Part shown: piece after piece, positions 1 to 7,880 of the stretch
Numbering within the stretch: position 1 is the stretch's first letter
Layout: each line of letters begins with the position of its first letter
Source of the DNA: Pseudazoarcus pumilus
Lineage (GTDB): Bacteria > Pseudomonadota > Gammaproteobacteria > Burkholderiales > Rhodocyclaceae
Assembly (NCBI RefSeq): GCF_002872475.1
Contig: NZ_CP025682.1
Coordinates: 248,001-312,000 of the forward strand
Direction of reading: 5' to 3'
DNA: 64,000 nt
Made by a program: the position numbers and the translations under genes
The notes under the pieces: generated by a model
The model's input: the letters and a program-made list of their open reading frames with translations, nothing else
Databases searched by the model: none
What the model was told of the DNA's origin: nothing

Positions 1-1
1 G

Positions 2-553
2 ATCGACATCGATTGTGTGTTCGAAGGTCGCGTGGTACTGGGCGACGACGTGAAAGTCGGCGCGCACTGCGTGCTGCGCGATGCGGTGATCGGTGCCGGC
101 ACGCGCATCGCGCCGTTCTCGCATGTCGAGTCCACGACCATGGGTGCCAATTGCATCATCGGCCCGTACGCGCGCACCCGCCCCGGCACCGTTCTGGCCG
201 ACGGCGTGCATCTGGGCAACTTCGTCGAGGTCAAGAACAGCCAGGTCGGCGCGGGCAGCAAGGCCAACCACCTGGCCTATGTCGGCGACGCCGACGTCGG
301 TGCGGGCGTGAACATCGGCGCCGGCGTGATTACCTGCAATTACGACGGTGCCAACAAGCACCGAACCATCATCGAGGACGAGGCCTTCGTCGGCTCCGAT
401 GTGCAACTCGTCGCCCCGGTGCGCATCGGCCGCGGCGCCACCATCGGCGCCGGCACTACGCTTACCCGCGACGCGCCCGAAGAGCAGCTCACGATCTCGC
501 GCGTCAAGCAGACCAGCGTGCGCTGGAAGCGCCCCAAGAAGAAAACCCCCTGA
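2..553 (+). CDS. glmU: Bifunctional UDP-GlcNAc pyrophosphorylase / glucosamine-1-phosphate acetyltransferase, C-terminal part
   Basis: Only the last 183 codons are inside the window; the frame is already open at base 2. The visible part is a left-handed beta-helix of imperfect hexapeptide repeats with many I/V-G-A turns. The stretch [15 protein letters not shown] belongs to the acetyl-CoA and GlcN-1-P binding region of GlmU, and the basic tail [10 protein letters not shown] is typical of its C-terminus. This half acetylates glucosamine-1-phosphate in the cytoplasmic pathway to UDP-GlcNAc for peptidoglycan and LPS. The stop lies 13 nt before glmS, so the two are probably co-transcribed, a common arrangement. 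Confidence 0.96.
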   Translation: MDIDCVFEGRVVLGDDVKVGAHCVLRDAVIGAGTRIAPFSHVESTTMGANCIIGPYARTRPGTVLADGVHLGNFVEVKNSQVGAGSKANHLAYVGDADVGAGVNIGAGVITCNYDGANKHRTIIEDEAFVGSDVQLVAPVRIGRGATIGAGTTLTRDAPEEQLTISRVKQTSVRWKRPKKKTP

Positions 554-566
554 TCCGGAGGCTGCC

Positions 567-2387
567 ATGTGCGGCATCGTCACCGCCGTCGCGTCGCAAG
601 ACGTGGTTCCCGTCCTCATCGAAGGCCTGCGCAAGCTCGAATACCGCGGCTACGATTCCGCCGGGCTGGCCGTGCTCAACGGCGGCCTGCGCCGCGTGCG
701 CTCCACCGGCCGCGTCGCCGAACTGGCCGAGGCGGCCGCCGAAGTGCACGCCCCGGTCGGAATTGCCCACACCCGCTGGGCCACGCACGGAGCGCCTTCC
801 GAGCGCAATGCCCACCCGCATGTCTCGGGCGGACTGGCGGTGGTGCATAACGGCATCATCGAAAACTTCGAATCCATCCGTGCGCGCCTGTCGGCCGCCG
901 GTTACGTGTTCGAATCCGAGACCGACACCGAGGCCATCGCCCACCTGATCCAAAGCAAGCTGCGCGAAGCCGGCAGCCTGTTCGAGGCCGTTCGTCTGGC
1001 CACCGCCGAGCTGACCGGCGCCTACGCCATCGGCGTGCTGCACGAGACCGAACCCGAATGTGCCGTCGTCGCCCGGCGCGGCTCGCCGCTGCTGCTGGGC
1101 ATCGGCGAGCACGGCGTCTACGCCGCTTCCGACACCGCCGCATTGCTGCAGGTCACACGCAACATCGTGTATCTGGAAGACGGCGACATCGCCGAACTGA
1201 CGCGCGAGGACGTGCGCATCACCGACAGTGCGGGCCAGCCGGTCGAGCGCGCAACGCATGTATCCAGCCTGTCGGCCGACGCCGTCGAACTGGGCATCTA
1301 CCGCCACTACATGCAGAAGGAGATCTTCGAGCAGCCGCAGGCCCTGGCCAACACGCTGGAGATCATCGGCGGTGGCGGCTTGCCCATTCCGCAACTGTTC
1401 GGCGCCGACGGGCCGGCGGTGCTCGGTGGCGTGCGTCAGGTGCTGATCCTGGCCTGTGGTACCAGCTATCACTCCGGCCTGGTCGCGCGCTACTGGCTCG
1501 AATCCATCGCCGGGATTCCCTGCACCGTCGAGATCGCCAGCGAATACCGCTACCGCAGCTCGGTTCCCGACCCGGCCACGCTGGTCATCGCCATCTCGCA
1601 ATCGGGCGAGACGGCCGATACGCTCGCGGCGCTCAAGCACGCCACGCTTCTCGGCATGACGCGCACGCTCGCCATCTGCAACGTGCCCGAGTCCGCGATC
1701 GTGCGCGAGGCCGCCCTGCGCTTCATCACGCGTGCCGGCCCCGAGATCGGCGTGGCCTCCACCAAGGCCTTCACGACGCAACTGGCCGCGCTGGCGGTGC
1801 TCACGCTCACCCTCGCGCGCATGTCGGGTCATATCGCAGAGGACGTCGAGGCGCGCCACCTGGCCGGCCTGCGCCACCTGCCCGTGGCCGTGCAGAAGGT
1901 GCTCGAACTCGAACCCCAGATCGAGCAGTGGGCACAACGCTTCGCGATGAAGCACCACGCCCTGTTCCTGGGCCGCGGCCGCCACTGGCCCATCGCCATG
2001 GAAGGCGCGCTCAAGCTCAAGGAAATCTCCTACATCCACGCCGAGGCCTACGCCGCCGGTGAACTCAAGCACGGCCCGCTGGCGCTCGTCGACGAGGACA
2101 TGCCGGTGATCGCCGTCGCTCCCGCCGACGAACTGCTCGAAAAGCTCAAATCCAACCTGCAGGAAGTGCGCGCACGCGGCGGCGAGCTCTACGTCTTCGC
2201 CGACGCCGGCAGCGAAATCCCTGAGACCGACGGCGTGCACATCCTGCACATGCCCGAGCACTACGGCATGCTCTCGCCCGTGCTGCACGTGATCCCGCTG
2301 CAACTGCTGTCGTATCACGCCGCGCTGGTGAAGGGCACGGATGTGGACAAACCGAGGAACCTGGCGAAATCGGTCACAGTGGAATAG
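567..2387 (+). CDS. glmS: Glutamine-fructose-6-phosphate aminotransferase (isomerizing)
   Basis: Complete 606-residue GlmS, the usual length. The start is fixed by MCGIV, whose Cys2 becomes the N-terminal nucleophile of the glutaminase domain; GGAGG lies just upstream. [15 protein letters not shown] and HNGIIEN are glutaminase motifs. Two SIS domains follow, with [16 protein letters not shown] and STKAFT, and the protein ends in the canonical LAKSVTVE. It makes glucosamine-6-phosphate from fructose-6-phosphate and glutamine, the first step towards UDP-GlcNAc. The conserved 3' end of glmS is the recognition site (attTn7) of TnsD-type targeting proteins, and a Tn7-like end starts 23 bp after this stop codon. 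Confidence 0.98.
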   Translation: MCGIVTAVASQDVVPVLIEGLRKLEYRGYDSAGLAVLNGGLRRVRSTGRVAELAEAAAEVHAPVGIAHTRWATHGAPSERNAHPHVSGGLAVVHNGIIENFESIRARLSAAGYVFESETDTEAIAHLIQSKLREAGSLFEAVRLATAELTGAYAIGVLHETEPECAVVARRGSPLLLGIGEHGVYAASDTAALLQVTRNIVYLEDGDIAELTREDVRITDSAGQPVERATHVSSLSADAVELGIYRHYMQKEIFEQPQALANTLEIIGGGGLPIPQLFGADGPAVLGGVRQVLILACGTSYHSGLVARYWLESIAGIPCTVEIASEYRYRSSVPDPATLVIAISQSGETADTLAALKHATLLGMTRTLAICNVPESAIVREAALRFITRAGPEIGVASTKAFTTQLAALAVLTLTLARMSGHIAEDVEARHLAGLRHLPVAVQKVLELEPQIEQWAQRFAMKHHALFLGRGRHWPIAMEGALKLKEISYIHAEAYAAGELKHGPLALVDEDMPVIAVAPADELLEKLKSNLQEVRARGGELYVFADAGSEIPETDGVHILHMPEHYGMLSPVLHVIPLQLLSYHAALVKGTDVDKPRNLAKSVTVE

Positions 2388-2420
2388 CGCCGTCCTCCTA
2401 CTGCGGATGGTGTTCCTTGC

Positions 2421-2477
2421 CATTAAAGTCGAAAACGTGGCAATAAAGTCGAAAACATGGCATTAAAGTCGAAAACG
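2421..2477 (+). repeat. Three tandem TnsB-type binding repeats (glmS-proximal, Tn7R-like end)
   Basis: CATTAAAGTCGAAAACG begins at 2421, CAATAAAGTCGAAAACA at 2441 and CATTAAAGTCGAAAACG at 2461, an exact 20-bp period. Tight packing of sites is a property of the right end of Tn7, which is the end nearest glmS. A CRISPR reading is excluded because the unit is only 20 bp and has no unique spacer. Confidence 0.8.
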
Positions 2478-2694
2478 CCCAGCATATAGCCGAACGCAAT
2501 TTTGTTGGAAGCATGTTTTCAAGTCTTGAAGCCCCTTCTTGCACAACGGACGTTGCTTGAAGTCGGTCGGAATTCGCTGATTGTCGGTTGGTTCGGCCGA
2601 AGCGGACGTTTAGGGCAGTGCTCTCGGCCGACCGCTTTCGACCCAGAGCAGCCGTAGAGCTTTTGGGAAAGCAGTCGTTCAACGTGCTAGCTAA
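2478..2694 (-). other. Truncated gene cassette or integron 3' remainder, no gene seen
   Basis: Read on the minus strand this begins with the cassette start TTAGCT after the recombination point in attC3 and runs into the Tn7-like end. No open frame here has a convincing start, ribosome site or recognisable protein. It is most simply the first part of a fourth cassette that lost its own attC, or sequence that followed the last cassette. The opposite strand holds only short arginine-rich frames typical of chance. Confidence 0.45.
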
Positions 2695-3241
2695 CCGGCG
2701 CGCCGCTTGTCGGCGCGTCCGGGTTGAGCGGCGTGTTAGGCCGCTTACGGTTGGAAAGATGACTGAGTAGCAAGCCGGCGAGGCCGCCAACGAGCAGCGC
2801 AAGAATGCCGCCTGGCGACAAAACTATGACGAGCCCAAAAGCCGCGAAATAGGAGTTGAGCGGACCAGGAGCGAAGAAGACAGCGAACAGCGTAGATGTG
2901 CTGAGAGCCGTAAGAATTGTGATGGTAACGCCCGTAATGCTTGCAACGACTTTGGAGCGGCCGACCAGAAAACGATGACTGGCCGCTGCGATTAACGCAG
3001 CAATCACGGCTGCGGGGATACCCAAGAAGAGGCCAATAGCAGGAGAGTATTCAGGCCCGGTGCCTCGGAACACCCACAGCACAGCCAGCAAGGCGGCCAC
3101 TGCGAACACAAACGCGCAGAAACGCCGACTGACGGGATGGTGGTCGAAAAGGTTGCGTTCCACCTCAGTCGCCTTGACGGTGAGAAAGACGATGCCAAGA
3201 GGAATCGAGATCGCTAGCAGAAGCACAATCAGTCCAAGCAT
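2687..3241 (-). CDS. Cassette-borne hypothetical membrane protein
   Basis: 184 residues, not recognised as a named family. The first 20 residues are a hydrophobic anchor (MLGLIVLLLAIS). Further membrane segments lie near residues 42-58, 66-86, 98-118 and 122-158, so it is an integral inner-membrane protein with a short basic cytoplasmic tail. The tail ends NTPLNPDAPTSGAPVS, encoded by the attC site itself; such tails recur in cassette proteins because the reading frame runs through attC. The start lies 16 nt after the cassette boundary and no strong ribosome site is visible, so expression may depend on upstream transcription. Function unknown. Confidence 0.75.
   Translation of the reverse strand: MLGLIVLLLAISIPLGIVFLTVKATEVERNLFDHHPVSRRFCAFVFAVAALLAVLWVFRGTGPEYSPAIGLFLGIPAAVIAALIAAASHRFLVGRSKVVASITGVTITILTALSTSTLFAVFFAPGPLNSYFAAFGLVIVLSPGGILALLVGGLAGLLLSHLSNRKRPNTPLNPDAPTSGAPVS
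2689..2741 (-). other. attC site of cassette 3
   Basis: On the plus strand the outer cores are AGCTAAC (2689-2695) and GTTAGGC (2735-2741), matching RYYYAAC/GTTRRRY. Between them are complementary stretches around GGCGCGCC and GCGGCG able to form the folded recombination site. At about 53 bp it is short for an attC. The 3' end of the upstream membrane-protein gene is encoded inside it. Confidence 0.75.
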
Positions 3242-3251
3242 GGGGTGTGTG

Positions 3252-3336
3252 GCCTAACGCCAAGCTAAGCGGCGTGCGCAAGCACGTCCGGTGGAGGGCC
3301 GGCAGGCCCGGAACATACTTGAGCGACTGGTTAGGG
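3252..3336 (-). other. attC site of cassette 2
   Basis: Outer cores on the plus strand are GCCTAAC (3252-3258) and GTTAGGG (3330-3336). Inside are partly complementary segments (AAGCTAAGCGG, CCGGTGGAGGGCCGGCAGG) of an imperfect stem. The total of 85 bp is within the normal attC range. The last core matches the first bases of cassette 2 at 4307-4312, as expected if the cassette was once circular. Confidence 0.85.
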
Positions 3337-3449
3337 CTTGATTGCGCTACCACCCGATACCGCCGATTTGCTCCAAAATTTTACAATGGCGACCCGTTAA
3401 ATCTTTGCTTGCTAAACACTCACCCAGAAAATAATTTCAACCAGCCCCT

Positions 3450-4202
3450 TTAATTCTTTAATTGCAGGGTGCGAAACGCCGCTTCGATGAATAACGCCTG
3501 GTTGAGAAACGGATTTTTACTGAATAGGTCGCCGGATGTCACTCGATCAATCAGTGACTGGCGCGGATTGCTAATATCTGTATTGGGTAAGTTAGCTGAT
3601 GATTGGGGAATAAACTTGCCTGCATTCTCACTTGGCTCATGCACTAAATAGATTGTACCTGAAGCAATAGCGGCTTGGCGTCGTCGGTCACTGGCAAGTA
3701 ACCCGGCTGCCAGTTCCACATCATCAGCGTCGAGGTTGTTCTCTACAGCATAATCATACGCAGCTTCCAACGCTTCTCTGTCGCTTCCCGATAAAAAATC
3801 AAAGACATTTCCACTATCAGATGAAGGGTTAGGTCTTGGTATCGTTTCACGAATATTGTGTTCTTGCTGCAAGGTATTTCTCAACGCTTGTCCATCTATA
3901 TCAATTTCGGTATTGGCTGTTACCATGCTAACGGCTTGATCAAGCAACGCTTGGCCTCTTGCTAAGGGAAGGTAACTGGGCCCAAGTTCTTGGCGTAAAA
4001 ACTCGTTCGCGCCTTGCATCAATAGGCTTATAGAGTGACCACGGGCGCTAATCTGCAGGGCTGAATTAGTAGTATTGCTGACCCGAGAGCCGGAGCTGCT
4101 TGTATTCTCTGAATTCGTTCTATCCTTGGAATTAACAACGGAGGTATCTGATTGTAATGCGCTTTGGGCTGAGCCGTTAATAAGTCCAGTGATGATATCC
4201 AT
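3450..4202 (-). CDS. Hypothetical protein of integron cassette 2
   Basis: 250 residues with no family I can name. A strong ribosome site (AAGGAGG) lies 9 nt before the ATG. The first 50 residues are rich in Ser, Thr and Asn and look disordered (SENTSSSGSR). The rest is a mostly helical soluble domain with motifs such as ARGHSISLLMQGANEFLR and YDYAVENNLDADDVELAAGL. No signal peptide or membrane segment is seen. The gene is clearly more AT-rich than its surroundings, as expected for a captured cassette, and it fills the cassette between attC1 and attC2. Its product is probably cytoplasmic; its role is unknown. Confidence 0.8.
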   Translation of the reverse strand: MDIITGLINGSAQSALQSDTSVVNSKDRTNSENTSSSGSRVSNTTNSALQISARGHSISLLMQGANEFLRQELGPSYLPLARGQALLDQAVSMVTANTEIDIDGQALRNTLQQEHNIRETIPRPNPSSDSGNVFDFLSGSDREALEAAYDYAVENNLDADDVELAAGLLASDRRRQAAIASGTIYLVHEPSENAGKFIPQSSANLPNTDISNPRQSLIDRVTSGDLFSKNPFLNQALFIEAAFRTLQLKN

Positions 4203-4306
4203 GCTGCATTTCCTCCTTATGACAAAGGGGTAGTCTATACATATTGTATTACATCAGTAGCTGTAATCCACTCTTACTGTATCCGCTGGACACCAGAACA
4301 ACCACA

Positions 4307-4384
4307 CCCTAACGCTTGCCGTCACCGGTGACAAAACCAGAGCGAAGCGGAGGTTTTGGCATCCGGTGCACGGCTTGGTTATGC
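4307..4384 (-). other. attC site of cassette 1
   Basis: Outer cores on the plus strand are CCCTAAC (4307-4313) and GTTATGC (4378-4384). Inner complementary segments include the palindrome GTCACCGGTGAC and ACAAAACC/GGTTTTGG. Length is 78 bp. GTTATGC matches the TTATGC found at the attI1 junction (5044-5049), as expected when this cassette inserted at attI1. The TAA stop of higA lies within the core. Confidence 0.9.
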
Positions 4385-4693
4385 AGCATGTAGCGGCTTG
4401 ATTCGATCCACTTCTTCCTTGACCGACTGCGCAGCAGTCCAAAGATCAACAGACCGCTGTGCGTTCAGCCAGAATTCTGGCGAGTTACCAAACAAACGCG
4501 CAAGCCTGAGCGCCATTTCAGGGCTGACAGCACGGCGTTCCCGCAATAGTTCATTCACTGACTGACGAGAGACACCCAAAGATTCGGCCAACCCCGAAAC
4601 CGTCAGACCATAGTCCGGAAGAAAGTCTTCCCTCAGCATTTCGCCAGGATGAGTCGGTTTGCGCTGCATGCCAGCAGTATTAAGAATAGCCAT
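4379..4693 (-). CDS. higA: HigA-type antitoxin (XRE family), cassette 1
   Basis: 104 residues from the ATG at 4693; an in-frame GTG (4702) and ATG (4699) lie just upstream, but the AGG ribosome site is best spaced for 4693. THPGEMLREDFLPDYGLTVS and a helix-turn-helix GLAESLGVSRQSVNELL followed by EMALRLARLFGNSPEFWLN are hallmarks of HigA/VapI antitoxins. It should bind and neutralise HigB and repress its own operon. The gene follows higB by 14 nt, the toxin-first order typical of hig loci. The stop codon is inside the attC core, a compact cassette layout. Confidence 0.92.
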   Translation of the reverse strand: MAILNTAGMQRKPTHPGEMLREDFLPDYGLTVSGLAESLGVSRQSVNELLRERRAVSPEMALRLARLFGNSPEFWLNAQRSVDLWTAAQSVKEEVDRIKPLHAA

Positions 4694-4707
4694 GGTCATC
4701 ACCTCAC

Positions 4708-4989
4708 TCAGTGGTAGTCACACACTTCGACTTCATACGCATCGCCATCTTCAAAACGAAAACAGATACGCCACTGATCATTGATTGAAATTGCGTGCTG
4801 CCCCTGCCTGTTTCCCGACAGTGGGTGAAGGCGATTGCCGGGCGGCACTTTCAAATCCTCAAGCTGTACGGCCAGATCCACGTATTCAAGTTTTCTAGCG
4901 GCTCTCGGTGCAACATCCGCAGGAAATTTCTTTGACTTGCCCTTGGCGTAGAGTTCTTGGGTTCGTTTGTCAGCGAAGGATTTGATCAT
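4708..4989 (-). CDS. higB: HigB-type toxin (RelE superfamily mRNA interferase), cassette 1
   Basis: 93 residues, usual length. MIKSFADKRTQELY at the start, PPGNRLHPLSGNRQGQHAIS in the middle and WRICFRFEDGDAYEVEVCDYH at the end match the HigB/RelE-like fold that cleaves mRNA on the ribosome. The start is set by the conserved MIKSF. It is the first gene of cassette 1, right after attI1, and has its own promoter so close that the transcript would be almost leaderless. Toxin-antitoxin cassettes are known to stabilise integron arrays. Confidence 0.93.
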   Translation of the reverse strand: MIKSFADKRTQELYAKGKSKKFPADVAPRAARKLEYVDLAVQLEDLKVPPGNRLHPLSGNRQGQHAISINDQWRICFRFEDGDAYEVEVCDYH

Positions 4990-4996
4990 GAAACAA

Positions 4997-5025
4997 AGTG
5001 TATTGCGTCACGTGACACTTGTCAA
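4997..5025 (-). promoter_or_regulatory. higBA promoter with palindromic operator
   Basis: On the minus strand TTGACA (5025-5020) and TACACT (5002-4997) are separated by 17 bp, a near-consensus sigma-70 promoter inside the cassette. The spacer holds the perfect palindrome GTCACGTGAC (5007-5016), a plausible HigA operator. Transcription would begin around 4990, at or next to the higB ATG (4989). The cassette is therefore independent of the lost integron promoter Pc. Confidence 0.8.
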
Positions 5026-5049
5026 CGAGACGAAGGAATGACTGCATAA

Positions 5050-5151
5050 CTTTGTTTTAGGGCGACTGCCCTGCTGCGTAACATCGTTGCTGCTCCATAA
5101 CATCAAACATCGACCCACGGCGTAACGCGCTTGCTGCTTGGATGCCCGAGG
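5050..5151 (-). other. attI1: attI1 primary recombination site with flanking 5' conserved segment
   Basis: The reverse complement reads CCTCGGGCATCCAAGCAGC at its start and CGCCCTAAAACAAAG at its end, with GATGTTATGGAGCAGCAACG between. Over the whole 102 bp it agrees with the class 1 integron 5' conserved segment as I remember it. The crossover is between 5050 (G of attI1) and 5049 (TTATGC of the cassette). The conserved segment stops at CCTCGGGC, just short of the P2 promoter region, where the IS21 element begins. Confidence 0.92.
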
Positions 5152-5257
5152 TGTTGACGGCCATCCAGAATTGACCCACTTGCCGGGGTAATTTGCATCG
5201 AAATCTGACCCACCTTTGATTGACTACCCTGCTGTGTTTTGGGCGGGGGATCGAGGA

Positions 5258-6766
5258 GTGATCAAAGTGGGTATGTTGGCCAAGATCAGGCGGATGCATT
5301 TGCGCGACCACTTGCCGCTGCGCGAGATCGCGCGGCAAACCGGGCTTTCCCGGAACACCATTCGCAACTGGCTGCGGCACAAGGATGTTGTCGAGCCGCA
5401 GTACAAGCGGCTCGAGGCCAGAAGCGTCGTCGATCCGTGGGCAGAGCAACTCGGGCAGTGGCTCAGGACGGACGGGCATCGGCCAAAGCGCGATCGGCGC
5501 ACGGCGCGGGCGATGTTCGAGGCGATCCGCGCGCAAGGCTACACGGGCAGCTACAACCGGGTGTGCGCGTTCATCAAGCGCTGGCGAACGCAAGAATCGG
5601 GCAAGCCGGGCCCCGCGTACGTGCCGCTGAGCTTTGCGCTGGGCGAAGCCTTCCAGTTCGACTGGAGCACGGAGTACGCCTTCATCGGCGGTCTGCGCCG
5701 AAAGCTCGATGTTGCGCACACCAAGCTGTGTGCGAGCCGTGCCTTCTGGCTCACCGCGTACCCGACGCAAAGCCACGAGATGTTGTTCGACGCGCATGCG
5801 CGCGCCTTTGCTGCCTTTGGCGGCGTGCCGCGGCGCGGCATCTACGACAACATGAAGACGGCCGTCGACAAGGTCGGTCGGGGCAAGGCGCGCGACATCA
5901 ACCCGCGCTTCTTTGCCATGTGTGGCCATTACCTGTTCGAGCCGGATTTCTGTAACCGGGCCGCCGGCTGGGAGAAGGGGCGTGTCGAGAAGAACGTGCT
6001 GGATCGGCGCCGCCAGATTTGGCAGCACGCGAGCGAGCGGCGCTGGAAGGATCTGGACGAACTGAACGCCTGGCTCGGTGAGCAGTGCCGGCAGGCATGG
6101 GCCGACATGGCCAACCCGGAATGGCCGGCGCTGACAATCGCCGAGCTGCTGCAGGATGAGTTGATGCAGATGCTGCCCAACCCGCAGCCCTTCGACGGTT
6201 ATGTCGAGAAACCGGTCCGGGTCACCAGCACGGCGCTCATCCACTTCCAGCGCAACCGCTACAGTGTGCCGGCCGAACACGCCCACGCGGTGCTGAGCCT
6301 GCGCATCTACCCGAGCCAGTTGCGGCTGGTCGCCGACGCAGGCGAGGTTGCGTGCCATGCACGCAGCTTCGAGCGCGATCAGACCTTCTACGACTTCACC
6401 CACTACATCGGTGTGGTCGATCGCAAGCCGGGCGCGCTCAGAAACGGCGCACCGTTTGCCCAGATGCCCGAGCCGCTGCTTCGCCTGCAGCGTCATCTGC
6501 TCAAACAGGCCGGTGGCGACCGCGTCATGGCCGATGTGCTCGGCGCCATCCCGCGTCACGGACTGGAGGCCGTGTTGGTGGCGGTCGAACTCGCGCTCGA
6601 GTCCGGCCGTCCCAGCGGCGAGCATGTGATGAACGTGCTCGCCCGGCTCAAATCCGGAATGCCACCGGCCACGCCCGTTGCCACCACGCTCACGGTGCGC
6701 GAGCAACCCCAGCCCGATGTGCATCGCTACGATCGTCTGCGTGCGGAGGCCCGACATGTCGATTGA
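5258..6766 (+). CDS. istA: IS21-family transposase IstA
   Basis: About 502 residues from the GTG at 5258. GTG 5267 (after GAGGAG), ATG 5273 or a more distant ATG at 5216 are alternatives. The N-terminal helix-turn-helix reads [19 protein letters not shown] with [10 protein letters not shown]. The DDE integrase core shows [22 protein letters not shown] and GRVEKNV carrying the three acidic residues. A Mu-type C-terminal beta-barrel follows ([10 protein letters not shown]). It catalyses cut and joining of the IS ends. It ends 11 nt inside istB, implying translational coupling. The frame is intact, so the element may be active. Confidence 0.95.
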   Translation: MIKVGMLAKIRRMHLRDHLPLREIARQTGLSRNTIRNWLRHKDVVEPQYKRLEARSVVDPWAEQLGQWLRTDGHRPKRDRRTARAMFEAIRAQGYTGSYNRVCAFIKRWRTQESGKPGPAYVPLSFALGEAFQFDWSTEYAFIGGLRRKLDVAHTKLCASRAFWLTAYPTQSHEMLFDAHARAFAAFGGVPRRGIYDNMKTAVDKVGRGKARDINPRFFAMCGHYLFEPDFCNRAAGWEKGRVEKNVLDRRRQIWQHASERRWKDLDELNAWLGEQCRQAWADMANPEWPALTIAELLQDELMQMLPNPQPFDGYVEKPVRVTSTALIHFQRNRYSVPAEHAHAVLSLRIYPSQLRLVADAGEVACHARSFERDQTFYDFTHYIGVVDRKPGALRNGAPFAQMPEPLLRLQRHLLKQAGGDRVMADVLGAIPRHGLEAVLVAVELALESGRPSGEHVMNVLARLKSGMPPATPVATTLTVREQPQPDVHRYDRLRAEARHVD

Positions 6767-7568
6767 ACTGATCGGACGCCTCAAGGCGCTCAAGCTCCAT
6801 GGCATGGCACAGTGCTGGCCGGAACTCGTGGCCAAGGCGCATCACAGTGATCTGCCCCCGGAGCAATGGATGGGGGAACTCCTGGCCGCTGAGAGCGCGG
6901 AGCGCGAAGTGCGCTCGATCGCCTACCAGATGAGCGCAGCGCGCTTCCCCGCGCATCGGGATCTGGCCGGTTTCGACTTCACGCAGGCGCGCGCCGATGA
7001 GGCGTTGGTGCGTCGGCTGCACGCTGGCCAGTTCATCACGGCGGCCCACAACGTGGTGCTGATCGGCGGGCCCGGTACCGGCAAGACGCACCTGGCCACC
7101 GCGATCGGCATCGAGGCCGTCCAGCATCTGGGCAAGCGTGTGCGCTTCTTCTCGACAGTGGAGTTGGTCAATGCCCTGGAGCAGGAGAAGGCCAACGGCA
7201 AGGCGGGCCAGTTGGCCTACCGGCTGCTCTACGTCGATCTGGTGATCCTTGATGAGCTGGGCTACCTGCCGTTCAGCCAAGCCGGCGGCGCCTTGCTCTT
7301 CCACCTGCTCTCCAAGCTCTACGAGCACACCAGCGTGATGATCACGACCAACCTGTCCTTTGCCGAGTGGGACAACGTCTTTGGTGATGCGAAGATGACT
7401 ACCGCCATGCTCGACCGCCTGACCCATCATTGCCATATCGTCGAGACCGGCAACGAATCCTGGCGCTTCAAGACAAGTACGGCCCGGCTGCAGCCGGGCC
7501 GTACTCGAACCCCAAAAACACAAGGAGAACAGACACCACAACCCGAAACCGGAACCAACCCCGCGTAG
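6756..7568 (+). CDS. istB: IS21-family helper ATPase IstB
   Basis: 270 residues from the ATG after GCGGAGG. Walker A is [11 protein letters not shown] and Walker B is [29 protein letters not shown] is the usual AAA+ C-terminal IstB motif. IstB oligomerises on target DNA and licenses IstA. After NESWRFK, where many IstB proteins stop, the frame continues about 30 residues through a perfect 30-bp palindrome (7476-7505) and a polar Thr/Pro/Gln tail, an unusual C-terminal extension. Confidence 0.95.
   Translation: MSIELIGRLKALKLHGMAQCWPELVAKAHHSDLPPEQWMGELLAAESAEREVRSIAYQMSAARFPAHRDLAGFDFTQARADEALVRRLHAGQFITAAHNVVLIGGPGTGKTHLATAIGIEAVQHLGKRVRFFSTVELVNALEQEKANGKAGQLAYRLLYVDLVILDELGYLPFSQAGGALLFHLLSKLYEHTSVMITTNLSFAEWDNVFGDAKMTTAMLDRLTHHCHIVETGNESWRFKTSTARLQPGRTRTPKTQGEQTPQPETGTNPA
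7476..7505. repeat. Perfect 30-bp palindrome in the 3' end of istB
   Basis: The two 15-nt halves are exact inverse complements centred on CTGCAG (AGTACGGCCCGGCTG and its complement). It can form a GC-rich hairpin in the mRNA or a cruciform in DNA, inside the istB frame. No T-run follows, so it is not a standard terminator. Confidence 0.8.
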
Positions 7569-7641
7569 CTATACTGTGCGCATAAACCGGTGGGTCAGTT
7601 TTAGATGAAAACCCCGGGTCAGTTCTGCGTGGAAATCAACA

Positions 7642-7867
7642 GTCTGCGCCCAGGATCAGGGGCGAGGCATAGGCCCGGGCCTGCTGCAGGATGCTTGTCC
7701 GCCGCACGATGCTGATTGCCGAGCGGGCCGGCATCCGGGCAATGCTGACCCATCCCATCGATGAACAGGCGGCGCGCTTCTACACCCGGTTCGGATTCAT
7801 CGCATCACCCCTGCGTAAGCAGCAACTGCTGCTACTGCTCAAGAATGCTCGTCGCTGGGTAGGTTAG
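7642..7867 (+). pseudogene. GNAT acetyltransferase fragment, 5'-truncated and frameshifted
   Basis: Directly after the IS, the frame gives QGRGIGPGLLQDA, the acetyl-CoA pyrophosphate-binding motif of GNAT enzymes. An extra base at 7695/7696 shifts the frame; the next frame continues VRRTMLIAERAGIRAML, AARFYTRFGF and LLLLLKNARRWVG to a TAG. That is the C-terminus of a small GNAT protein of the type found as toxins in toxin-antitoxin pairs. The N-terminal half is missing beyond the IS. Two lesions make it non-functional. Confidence 0.8.
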
Positions 7868-7880
7868 CCCTGTCCGGGAT

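Larger units (their letters stand above)
2478..5151 (-). mobile_element. Class 1 integron remnant: attI1 plus cassette array, intI1 missing
   Basis: Reading leftwards: attI1 (5151-5050), cassette 1 higBA (5049-4313), cassette 2 (4312-3258), cassette 3 (3257-2695) and a truncated fourth cassette. Each boundary has a G/TTRRRY-type junction with its own attC. intI1, which should lie to the right of attI1 in the opposite orientation, is gone together with promoters Pc and P2; an IS21-family element starts exactly where that sequence should continue. No resistance gene, qacE, sul1 or Tn402 end is seen, so this resembles the environmental chromosomal form of class 1 integron. Confidence 0.85.
5152..7641 (+). 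mobile_element. IS21-family insertion sequence
   Basis: 2,490 bp with istA and overlapping istB. The ends are TGTTGACGGCCATCCAGAA on the left and the inverted TGTTGATTTCCACGCAGAA on the right. Each end repeats a TGACCC motif internally (5172-5177 and 5206-5211; inverse copies at 7592-7597 and 7616-7621), as is usual for IS21 ends. Flanking bases (CCCGAGG left, GTCTGCG right) show no target duplication. Left flank is attI1 and right flank is a GNAT gene fragment, so a deletion or recombination joined unrelated sequences around the element. Confidence 0.9.

Noticed and set aside
504..2423. A 639-codon open frame antisense to glmS
   Set aside because: It mirrors the codon pattern of a high-GC gene on the other strand, has no ribosome site or recognisable domain, and glmS is certain.
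2421..2477. Short regular repeats resembling a CRISPR array
   Set aside because: The 20-bp period leaves no spacer, no cas genes are near, and inverse copies at 7881-8019 fit transposon ends instead.
2398..2802. A 134-codon minus-strand frame next to glmS
   Set aside because: It runs through the transposon end, the truncated cassette and attC3 and has no ribosome site or protein-like pattern.
5057..6835. A 592-codon open frame antisense to istA
   Set aside because: It is a shadow of the transposase gene and crosses the IS boundary into attI1, which no real gene would do.
5152..7641. Target duplication flanking the IS21 element
   Set aside because: Flanks CCCGAGG and GTCTGCG share no repeat, so no duplication is claimed.
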